Below, piece by piece: positions 1 through 6,036 of a stretch of 9,713 nt of DNA. Under the pieces are notes generated by a model. That model did not search any database. It was not told the origin of the DNA and saw only the letters and a list, made by a program, of their open reading frames with translations. Location of the stretch: contig CAKQHH010000042.1 of NCBI GenBank assembly GCA_934234035.1, positions 1 through 9,713 of the forward strand, in the 5' to 3' direction. The position numbers and the translations under genes are program-made. How positions within the stretch are numbered: the first letter of the stretch is position 1; the number at the start of each line of letters is the position of its first letter. The stretch is from an uncultured Clostridia bacterium (GTDB taxonomy: Bacteria; Bacillota; Clostridia; Peptostreptococcales; Anaerovoracaceae).

Positions 1-97
1 CCTCAGGGGCTTCCCGGTTTGCGTACGCCTCCTCTGAAAGCCAATGAAATCGGTTTTCGTACGCAAACCAAGGCCGGTCGGCCCCTCCTGACCCCGG
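1..97. repeat. Tandem ~97-bp intergenic repeat, copy 1
   Basis: First copy of a ~97-98 bp unit that starts with CCTCAGGGGC and recurs at position 98. It contains a perfect 12-bp inverted repeat, GGTTTGCGTACG at 16-27 against CGTACGCAAACC at 58-69. The right arm is also the right half of an 18-bp near-palindrome, GGTTTTCGTACGCAAACC (52-69). GC-rich self-complementary stretches follow (GGCCG / CGGCC at 72-83). The unit begins exactly at the window edge, so more copies may lie upstream. Its role is unknown; the symmetry resembles REP/BIME-like intergenic elements or a transcribed structured RNA. Confidence 0.8.
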
Positions 98-195
98 CCT
101 CAGGGGCCTCTCTGGTTCGCGCTCGCCTCCCGTGAAAGCCAATGAATTCGGTTTTCGTACGCAAACCAAGGCCCGGCCGCCTTCCTCCCGACCGG
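98..195. repeat. Tandem ~97-bp intergenic repeat, copy 2
   Basis: Second copy, directly abutting the first. The block at 134-173 is almost identical to 36-75 (one substitution near the middle). The first ~35 bases and the GC-rich tail have diverged. The left arm of the 12-bp inverted repeat is eroded here (GGTTCGCGCTCG instead of GGTTTGCGTACG), while the 18-bp near-palindrome at 150-167 is fully kept. That points to the short palindrome as the constrained part. Confidence 0.8.
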
Positions 196-224
196 CCCGC
201 CGGACGCCCGGTTTACAAATGCCC
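196..224. repeat. Decayed start of a third repeat copy
   Basis: The stretch CCCGGTTTACAAATGCC, ending near 223, lines up with CCCGGTTTGCGTACGCC near the start of copy 1, in the register expected for a third unit after copy 2. Similarity then stops, so this looks like a truncated or eroded unit. The match is short and could be chance. Confidence 0.35.
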
Positions 225-233
225 ACTTTTGGT

Positions 234-261
234 ACTTTTTCCCGGGAGAAAAGTCCTTTTT
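234..261 (+). terminator. Possible intrinsic terminator upstream of yraN
   Basis: ACTTTTT (234-240) pairs with GAAAAGT (248-254), including one G-T pair, around a CCCGGGA loop, and CCTTTTTG follows. The order of stem, loop and T-run fits a Rho-independent terminator for a gene left of the window. The stem is unusually AT-rich and would be weak, so it may instead be part of the repeat region's structure. Confidence 0.35.
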
Positions 262-398
262 GTTCGAAACGCCACATCCCCTGCCCGGAATATGGTACAA
301 AGGAAGAACCAACAGGCAGCAAGAATCAAACGAATCAAGCAGTGGTGGCCTAACCGGAAGACCGACGGGACATGCGGCGGACCAGCCGGCGGCCCGAC

Positions 399-406
399 AG
401 GAGGAG
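399..406 (+). promoter_or_regulatory. Ribosome binding site fixing the yraN start
   Basis: AGGAGGAG ends three bases before the ATG at 410, with the AGGAGG core five bases upstream. The same frame stays open back to an ATG at 260, but that start has no comparable site, and the extra 50 residues fall in repeat-like, low-conservation sequence. This site therefore decides for the start at 410. Confidence 0.8.
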
Positions 407-409
407 AAT

Positions 410-742
410 ATGATTGGCAGTAAAAAACTGGGAGATATTGGAGAACAGATGGCAGAAAGAGTGTATGCGGAAGATGGATTTCAGATTCTGGAAACCAACT
501 TCCGATGCCGCTCCGGAGAGATTGACATTATTGCGGAAAAGGATTTTTGCTTTCATTTCGTGGAGGTGAAAACCCGGAGGGGTGATGATTTCGGATATCC
601 GGCAGAGGCAGTGAATGAAATGAAACAGCGGCGCATGCAGGCGGCGGCCCGATGCTACATGCATATGAACCGATTGGAGAACGTACGGGTCCAATTTGAT
701 GTAGTAGAAATCGAAGTGAATCAGATTGCAAATTGCATATAG
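410..742 (+). CDS. yraN: YraN family (UPF0102) nuclease-fold protein
   Basis: A 110-residue protein of the YraN/UPF0102 family, which has a Holliday-junction-resolvase/restriction-endonuclease-like fold. The family hallmarks are visible: an N-terminal G-x-x-GE helix (residues 8-17), GEIDIIA at 36-42 and FVEVKTR at 50-56. E37, D39, E52 and K54 match the acidic/lysine pattern of this nuclease superfamily. The length is normal or slightly short (family about 115-120). A basic stretch with MKQRR follows around residue 72. The start at 410 was chosen over an in-frame ATG at 260 because of the adjacent AGGAGG site. The gene lies 143 bases before yifB, a common arrangement in Bacillota and many other bacteria. 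A biochemical function is not firmly established; the genomic link to comM and dprA suggests DNA processing, which is inference. Confidence 0.93.
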   Translation: MIGSKKLGDIGEQMAERVYAEDGFQILETNFRCRSGEIDIIAEKDFCFHFVEVKTRRGDDFGYPAEAVNEMKQRRMQAAARCYMHMNRLENVRVQFDVVEIEVNQIANCI

Positions 743-762
743 TGGATAATTTAAATGGAGTG

Positions 763-870
763 CTCAAGTCGCTCAAGTCGCTCGAAGCACTCTAATCACT
801 CAAATTACTCAAATCGCACCAAATCGCGCGGAGTGCCCGAATTGCAGCAGCGCTCAAATCATTCAAATCA
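763..870. repeat. Degenerate 9-bp tandem repeat (CTCAAATCR-like)
   Basis: Most of the 143-base gap between yraN and yifB is a run of 9-base units: CTCAAGTCG at 763 and 772, CTCGAAGCA at 781, CTCTAATCA at 790, CTCAAATTA at 799, CTCAAATCG at 808. A drifting section follows (CACCAAATCG at 817), then CTCAAATCA at 853 and TTCAAATCA at 862. Six units keep exact 9-base register from 763 to 816. The left part can also fold, as GAGTGCT (758-764) is complementary to AGCACTC (786-792). No convincing promoter or terminator was seen in this gap. Confidence 0.8.
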
Positions 871-885
871 ACAAAGGAGGACAAA

Positions 886-2412
886 ATGATAAGTGTAGTA
901 TATACAGCAGTTTGCGAGGGCATCGAAGGAATTCCGGTGCAAGTGGAGACTGATATCGGTCCGGGACTTCCTCAGATCAACATTGTGGGGCTGGCATCCA
1001 CCACGGTGATGGAATCCCGGGAGCGCATCAAGTCCGGCCTCCTGAACTCCGGTTTCGAGTATCCCCGGCGGCGGGTGACCGTGAATTTGATTCCGGCGGG
1101 CATCCGAAAGAACGGGAGCCATCTGGATTTGGCCATTGCCATGGGAATTTTGGGGGCCATGGGATACGCGGACACCGAGGCCCTTCGTGAAATTGGTTTT
1201 ATTGGAGAGATATCCCTTCAGGGGGACGTGTGCCGCGTGGAAGGCGTTCTGCCCATGATTCTGGGGATGGAAAAAGCGGGGATTCGGCGGGTCGTTCTGC
1301 CGGCGGAGAATTTGGCGGAAGCGGAGCTGGCACGGGAAGGCGGGAGCGCCGGGCCGGAGCTTTTGGCGGTCCGAAATCTTCAAGAATGCCTGGATGCGGT
1401 TCAGGGTAAAAAAATCCCGTCACAGGGCGAACGCGTCCGTCCGGCAATCCGGGAAACGGAATATGAGGATTTCAGCGATATCAGCGGCCAGGAAAACGCC
1501 AAGAGGGCGGCCGTGATTGCGGTGGCCGGTCACCACGGACTCCTGATGATGGGAAGCCCCGGATGCGGCAAAACCATGATTGCCCGGCGCATTCCCTCCA
1601 TCCTTCCGCCGCTGACCCGGCAGCAGATTGTGGAAACCACCATGATTTACTCCATTGCGGGCAAACTGGAGAAGGGGCAGGAAATCATATCGATGCCGCC
1701 GTTCCGGCGTCCTCACCATTCCATCGGCAAGGCCGGACTGCTGGGCGGTGGTAGCTACCCGGTACCGGGGGAAATCACCATGGCCCACAACGGGGTGCTT
1801 TTTCTGGACGAAGTGGGCGAATTCAAAAGGGAAAACATCGAGGCCCTGCGCATTCCTCTGGAAGAAGGGGAAATCACCCATTTCCGCCATGGAAGAGCGT
1901 ACCGGTTTCCCAGCGATTTTCGGCTGGTCATGGCAACGAATCCCTGTCCCTGCGGGTATCTGGGAGATCCGGAGCGAGAGTGCCGGTGCTCGCCGGGGGA
2001 GATTGAGAATTACCGAAAGCGGCTCAGCGGCCCCATGTTGGAACGCATGGATATGCTGATTCAGATGGAGAAGGTGCATTACGATGAGCTGAATAGAAAA
2101 CCCGATGAGAACCTTTCCTCCAAAGAGATGCGGAAAATGGTGATGCAAGCGATTGATTTTGCGGCGGCGAGGGGGCAGGGAAAGCCCAACGGCCTGCTGG
2201 AGGACCGGGAGGTGCAGCAGCTGGAGATTTCGGCGGAGGGCCGAGAAATCCTTCAGAATGCATATACCAACCTGAAACTGTCGCCTCGCACCTGGATAAA
2301 GGTGCAGAAGGTGGCCCGCACCATCGCGGATGCGGAGCAGTCGGAATGCATTGAAGGCGAGCATATTCTGGAAGCCCTGAGCTACCGGACGGCGCCGGAG
2401 GATATTTATTGA
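886..2412 (+). CDS. comM: YifB/ComM family AAA+ ATPase (Mg-chelatase-like)
   Basis: A 508-residue protein of the YifB/ComM family. ComM is a hexameric helicase that promotes branch migration when a transformed strand is integrated; many annotations wrongly call the family magnesium chelatase. The N-terminal ~170 residues are the Lon-protease-like/ChlI N domain (GLPQINIVGLA near 27-37, then ESRERIKSG). The AAA+ module carries Walker A GSPGCGKT at 223-230, Walker B LFLDE at 305-309 and sensor-1 MATNPCPCG at 349-357. Four cysteines (354, 356, 366, 368) form the family's zinc-binding-like cluster. The C-terminal Mg-chelatase-type helical domain ends with the usual SPR...KVARTIADAE segment. Length and motifs are complete. 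AGGAGG at 875-880 lies five bases before the ATG. dprA follows after 12 bases, so the two are almost certainly co-transcribed. Confidence 0.96.
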   Translation: MISVVYTAVCEGIEGIPVQVETDIGPGLPQINIVGLASTTVMESRERIKSGLLNSGFEYPRRRVTVNLIPAGIRKNGSHLDLAIAMGILGAMGYADTEALREIGFIGEISLQGDVCRVEGVLPMILGMEKAGIRRVVLPAENLAEAELAREGGSAGPELLAVRNLQECLDAVQGKKIPSQGERVRPAIRETEYEDFSDISGQENAKRAAVIAVAGHHGLLMMGSPGCGKTMIARRIPSILPPLTRQQIVETTMIYSIAGKLEKGQEIISMPPFRRPHHSIGKAGLLGGGSYPVPGEITMAHNGVLFLDEVGEFKRENIEALRIPLEEGEITHFRHGRAYRFPSDFRLVMATNPCPCGYLGDPERECRCSPGEIENYRKRLSGPMLERMDMLIQMEKVHYDELNRKPDENLSSKEMRKMVMQAIDFAAARGQGKPNGLLEDREVQQLEISAEGREILQNAYTNLKLSPRTWIKVQKVARTIADAEQSECIEGEHILEALSYRTAPEDIY

Positions 2413-2424
2413 AGGAGGCGTAAT

Positions 2425-3285
2425 ATGATAAAAAAAGATTTTGAAATCGACCGGGATTCCCGGCTGTATCCGGAGCTCCTGCGGCAGATTCCGAATCCGC
2501 CGAAAAAGCTTTTTTGCAGAGGAAACCCGGAACTGCTGGATTGCCGGAAGGTGGCAGTGGTGGGGTCTCGCCGCTATTCCCTGTACGGAAAGCAGACTGC
2601 GCTGATGATCGGGAGGTATTTCGGGAAGACGGAGCTGGCGGTGGTGTCCGGACTGGCCAGCGGCATCGACACTTTTGCCCATACCGGGGTGCTGGAAGCG
2701 GGGGGTAGCACCATCGCCGTGCTGGGCACCGGATTGGATCGGAATTACCCGGTGAAAAACAAACCCCTGCAGGAGGAAATCGCAGAAAAAGGGTTGATTA
2801 TTTCCGAATACGAGAATGATTTTAGCGGGAACCAATACTCCTTCCCGGCGCGAAACCGAATTATCAGCGGCCTCAGCGAAGGCGTGGTCGTGGTGGAGGC
2901 CGGGTCCTCCAGCGGATCCCTGATTACCGCTCAGTTCGCCGGAGAACAGGGACGGACGGTGTATGCGGTGCCGGGAAACATCAACAGCCAGTTCAGCATC
3001 GGAACGAATTTGCTGATTCGGGACGGCGCAGTGCCCTTGGTGGTGGTGAAGGACGTGCTCCTGGATATGGGCTTGGAACTGCCGGAAGAGAGTGAAAAGA
3101 AAATTGCATTAGGCGGCGATGAGATGGCGATATTGGAAATCGTGAAGCGGAATAATGGAATTCATGTGAATGAAATTGCTCATATAATGAACAAAAACAT
3201 TGGAAAAATCAGTGCTATAATAACCGTGCTTGAAATTAAAGGCATAGTCATCAGCCACGGAGGAAAAATACACCTTGCAAATTAG
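2425..3285 (+). CDS. dprA: DNA processing protein DprA (Smf)
   Basis: A 286-residue DprA, the transformation factor that binds incoming single-stranded DNA and loads RecA. The Rossmann-like DNA-binding core is intact: YPELL...IPNPP near residue 15, VAVVGSRR at 43-50, SGLASGID at 75-82, ARNRIISGLSEG at 142-153 and EAGSSSGSL at 158-166. It then has the PGN...GTNLLIRDGA segment. Residues ~232-286 form a winged-helix-like C-terminal domain (MAILEIVKRNNGIHVNEIA...). The protein begins only about 14 residues before the YP motif, so it lacks the N-terminal SAM/HhH-like domain of ~60 residues found in many DprAs. The frame cannot be extended upstream, because the yifB stop codon lies in the same frame. 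AAGGAGG at 2412-2418 overlaps that stop and sits six bases from the ATG, suggesting translational coupling. The last ~180 bases are visibly AT-richer than the rest of the gene. Confidence 0.95.
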   Translation: MIKKDFEIDRDSRLYPELLRQIPNPPKKLFCRGNPELLDCRKVAVVGSRRYSLYGKQTALMIGRYFGKTELAVVSGLASGIDTFAHTGVLEAGGSTIAVLGTGLDRNYPVKNKPLQEEIAEKGLIISEYENDFSGNQYSFPARNRIISGLSEGVVVVEAGSSSGSLITAQFAGEQGRTVYAVPGNINSQFSIGTNLLIRDGAVPLVVVKDVLLDMGLELPEESEKKIALGGDEMAILEIVKRNNGIHVNEIAHIMNKNIGKISAIITVLEIKGIVISHGGKIHLAN

Positions 3286-3299
3286 CCTTCTTGGGGGTA

Positions 3300-3308
3300 T
3301 GCTATAAA
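3300..3308 (+). promoter_or_regulatory. Candidate extended -10 promoter for topA
   Basis: TGCTATAAA in the 54-base gap between dprA and topA matches the extended -10 form TG-N-TATAAT with one change, about 30 bases before the topA start. No good -35 lies 17 bases upstream of it. TTGCAA at 3275-3280 is 17 bases from the weaker hexamer TATGCT at 3298. Another TGCTATAAT lies inside the 3' end of dprA at 3213-3221, also without a clear -35. Either could let topA be transcribed independently of dprA. Confidence 0.4.
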
Positions 3309-3339
3309 CTGTTGTAAAATATTTTTGAGGAGATAGTGA

Positions 3340-5445
3340 ATGGCAACAGCTGCAAAGAAGAAAACAACCAAAAAGACAACAAAGAAAACAACCAAAGCCA
3401 GAGCCCGAACTCTGCTGGTGGTGGAGTCTCCATCCAAGGCGAAGATTATCGGAAAATATCTGGGATCCAGTTATAAAGTCATCGCCTCCGTGGGTCATGT
3501 TCGGGATCTGCCGAAGAGCCGGCTGGCGGTGGATGTGGACAACCATTTCGAGCCGGAGTACATCAACATCCGGGGCAAGGGCCCGACCATTCGGGAACTG
3601 AAGAAGGAAGCCGCAAGTGCGAAGCGCGTCCTTCTGGCAACGGACCCGGACCGGGAAGGGGAGGCCATATCCTGGCATATCGCCCATCTTCTCGGTATCG
3701 ATCCAACCTCGGAATGCAGAATTGAATTTAATGAAATCAACAAGGAGGCGGTAAAAGAAGCCCTGAAACACCCGAGAGCTATCAGCATGGGCTTGGTGGA
3801 TGCTCAGCAGGCCCGGCGAGTGCTGGATCGTCTGGTGGGCTATCAGATCAGCCCGCTGCTCTGGAAAAAGGTGCGCCGGGGACTTTCCGCCGGCCGAGTG
3901 CAGTCGGCGGCCCTGAAGATCATCTGCGACCGGGAGACGGAGATTCTGAACTTTATCCCGGAAGAGTATTGGAACATCTTCGCGGATTTTGGCGGAGGCT
4001 TCAAGGCGCAGGTGGCAAAGCGCAGCGGCAAGAAGATCCATATTCCGGACGGCGAAGCCGCCGCAAAGGTGAAGATCGAACTGCAGGAGAACCCGTACCA
4101 TGTGGAGAAGGTGACCCGGAAGGACAAGAAGACTAACCCGTATCCTCCTTTTACCACCAGTACGTTACAGCAGGATGCATCCATTAAATTGAACTTCCCG
4201 ACTCGCCGCACCATGCAGGTGGCACAGCAACTCTATGAGGGCGTGGACATCAAAGGCATGGGTTCCCGCGGTCTGGTCACCTACATCCGTACCGACTCCG
4301 TTCGTGTGGCGGAGGGTGCCAGAAGCCAGGCCCACGAGTTCATCGAAGCCAATATGGGAAAAGAATATATCGGTTCCGGAAAGTTCACCAACAAGAAAAA
4401 CAAGGACATTCAGGATGCCCACGAGGCCATTCGTCCGTCCGATGTGACGCTGGATCCGGAGATGCTGAAGGAATCCTTGACGCCGGAGCAATACAAGCTG
4501 TATCGGCTAATCTGGCAGCGGTTCGTGGCATCCCAGATGGCACCGGCGGTAAGCGATACCGTTTCGGTGGCAATCAAAAACGGCAAATACGAGCTGAAGG
4601 CCAGCGGTTCCACGCCGAAGTTTGACGGGTGGAAGAAAATCTATCCGGCATCCTCCGGCGAGAACGGTATGAATATTCCGGCGCTGGAAGAAGGCGAGGA
4701 GCTGCAGGCACAGGACGTGATTACGGAACAGAAATTCACCACGCCGCCGCCGCGTTTCACGGAAGCCAGCCTGGTAAAAACCCTGGAAGAGCTGAACATC
4801 GGCCGGCCGAGCACGTACGCCACCATCATCACCACCCTGGGGACCCGGCGGTACATTAAGAAGGAGAAGAAATCCCTGATGCCGACTCAGTTGGGTTTTG
4901 ATGTCACAAAAATTCTGTCGGAATACTTCTCCGATATCGTGGACGCCCAGTTCACCGCCCAGATGGAAGATAACCTGGACTCCGTGGAGCTTCAGAAGCT
5001 TCCGTGGAAAAACACCATCGACGGGTTCTACGGCAATTTCCGAAAGGAATTGGACCGGGCCGATGCGGAGGTGGAGCGAATCGAGCAGGAAGTGGTGCTC
5101 AGTGATGAGGTCTGCGAACTCTGCGGAAAACCGATGGCAATTAAGGAAGGCCGTTTCGGTCAGTTCTTGGCGTGCACCGGTTATCCGGAATGCACCAACA
5201 CCAAAGCCATCGTGATTCCAACCGGCGTAAAATGTCCGAAATGCGGAAAGGAAATCGTGCAGAAGCGTTCCCGAAAGGGTCGGATTTTCTACGGCTGCAG
5301 CGGTTATCCGGATTGCGACGTGGTATTCTGGAACAAGCCAATCGACCGGACCTGCCCGAAGTGCGGCTCCCTGCTGATGGAAAACACCACGAAAAAGTAT
5401 CGGTACAAGTGTTCCAACAGCGAATGCGACTACAGAGAAGAATAA
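3340..5445 (+). CDS. topA: DNA topoisomerase I (type IA)
   Basis: A 701-residue type IA topoisomerase, which relaxes negatively supercoiled DNA through a transient 5'-phosphotyrosine link. The Toprim domain starts at about residue 24 (LLVVESPSKAK, E29) and carries the metal-binding triad in TDPDREGE (D102, D104, E106). The catalytic tyrosine is Y315 in LVTYIRTDS. The GRPSTYATII motif near residue 493 marks the end of the core. Three tetracysteine zinc ribbons follow at about 592-616, 632-655 and 672-697, starting about 40 residues apart. The N terminus has an unusual lysine/threonine-rich tail (residues 6-19, three KKTT-type repeats) before the Toprim domain. GAGGAG at 3327-3332 is seven bases from the ATG, which supports including the tail. 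hslV begins 27 bases after the stop with no terminator between them. Confidence 0.98.
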   Translation: MATAAKKKTTKKTTKKTTKARARTLLVVESPSKAKIIGKYLGSSYKVIASVGHVRDLPKSRLAVDVDNHFEPEYINIRGKGPTIRELKKEAASAKRVLLATDPDREGEAISWHIAHLLGIDPTSECRIEFNEINKEAVKEALKHPRAISMGLVDAQQARRVLDRLVGYQISPLLWKKVRRGLSAGRVQSAALKIICDRETEILNFIPEEYWNIFADFGGGFKAQVAKRSGKKIHIPDGEAAAKVKIELQENPYHVEKVTRKDKKTNPYPPFTTSTLQQDASIKLNFPTRRTMQVAQQLYEGVDIKGMGSRGLVTYIRTDSVRVAEGARSQAHEFIEANMGKEYIGSGKFTNKKNKDIQDAHEAIRPSDVTLDPEMLKESLTPEQYKLYRLIWQRFVASQMAPAVSDTVSVAIKNGKYELKASGSTPKFDGWKKIYPASSGENGMNIPALEEGEELQAQDVITEQKFTTPPPRFTEASLVKTLEELNIGRPSTYATIITTLGTRRYIKKEKKSLMPTQLGFDVTKILSEYFSDIVDAQFTAQMEDNLDSVELQKLPWKNTIDGFYGNFRKELDRADAEVERIEQEVVLSDEVCELCGKPMAIKEGRFGQFLACTGYPECTNTKAIVIPTGVKCPKCGKEIVQKRSRKGRIFYGCSGYPDCDVVFWNKPIDRTCPKCGSLLMENTTKKYRYKCSNSECDYREE

Positions 5446-5472
5446 TTTTAGGGGTACAGAAAGGATACAACA

Positions 5473-6018
5473 ATGGGTAAAATCGAATTTCATGCCACCA
5501 CCATCTGCGCAGTGCGTCGTCCCAACGGAGACATTTGCATCGGCGGAGACGGACAGGTGACCATGGGTGAAACCACCATCATGAAGAACAACGCCAAGAA
5601 GGTAAAAAAAATATACGGCGACCGCGTACTCACCGGGTTTGCCGGTTCCGTGGCGGATGCTTTTTCCCTTACGGATAAGTTCGAAAAAAAGCTGGAAGAG
5701 CACAGCGGAAATCTGAAACGGGCCGCGGTAGACCTGGCTCAGATTTGGCGTTCCGATAAAGGGGCCCGCAGCCTGGAAGCGCTGATGATTGTAATGGATC
5801 GAGACGATTTGCTGGTCATCTCCGGAAACGGTGAAGTGATTGTTCCGGATATGGATGTGGTTGCCATCGGATCCGGCGGAAATTTTGCGTACTCCGCCGC
5901 ACGGGCTCTGTACGACAATACGGAACTGGATGCGGAATCCATCGTGCGAAAATCCCTGGAAATCGCGTCCTCCATTTGCGTATATACCAATGACCACATT
6001 TCCGTGGAGAAACTGTAA
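5473..6018 (+). CDS. hslV: ATP-dependent protease peptidase subunit HslV (ClpQ)
   Basis: A 181-residue HslV, the proteasome-beta-like peptidase that forms a double-hexamer chamber and is activated by HslU. Its features are GDGQVTMGE near 25-33, the conserved lysine region MKNNAKKV, LTGFAGSVADAF, and GSGGNFAYSAARAL. The catalytic threonine expected at the mature N terminus is T9 in FHATTICAV, so eight residues (MGKIEFHA) precede it. As in some other Bacillota, they would have to be removed for threonine catalysis. Length and motifs are otherwise normal. AGAAAGGA at 5458-5465 lies seven bases before the ATG. The stop overlaps the ribosome binding site of hslU. In many Bacillota trmFO and xerC lie between topA and hslV; they are absent here. 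Confidence 0.97.
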   Translation: MGKIEFHATTICAVRRPNGDICIGGDGQVTMGETTIMKNNAKKVKKIYGDRVLTGFAGSVADAFSLTDKFEKKLEEHSGNLKRAAVDLAQIWRSDKGARSLEALMIVMDRDDLLVISGNGEVIVPDMDVVAIGSGGNFAYSAARALYDNTELDAESIVRKSLEIASSICVYTNDHISVEKL

Positions 6019-6023
6019 GGAGG
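6017..6023 (+). promoter_or_regulatory. Ribosome binding site at the hslV-hslU junction
   Basis: AAGGAGG overlaps the hslV stop codon TAA (6016-6018). Its spacing fits no hslU start well: one base to a GTG at 6025 and 13 bases to an ATG at 6037. One base is too close for initiation, so the ATG at 6037 is favoured, possibly helped by coupling to hslV termination. Confidence 0.6.
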
Positions 6024-6036
6024 CGTGCCCGGTACT

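Noticed and set aside
1..195. CRISPR array
   Set aside because: The repeats abut without unique spacers, the ~97-bp unit is too long, and no cas genes are present.
260..409. In-frame N-terminal extension of yraN from an ATG at 260
   Set aside because: The 50 extra residues resemble no YraN N terminus, the region is repeat-like, and the strong AGGAGG site directly precedes the ATG at 410.
886..2412. Magnesium chelatase subunit ChlI
   Set aside because: The N-terminal Lon-like domain, the CPCG...CRC cysteine cluster and the dprA neighbourhood identify the YifB/ComM family; no chlorophyll or cobalamin genes are nearby.
1420..2835. Long antisense open frame across yifB and dprA
   Set aside because: It is a shadow of the two genes on the other strand; it crosses their boundary, has no family motif, and the + strand genes are complete and conserved.
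3286..3339. Terminator between dprA and topA
   Set aside because: No inverted repeat with a T-run was found in the gap; only promoter-like elements and the ribosome binding site.
4507..5997. Long antisense open frame across topA and hslV
   Set aside because: Same reason: GC-biased third positions of the real genes keep the opposite strand open. No recognisable domain.
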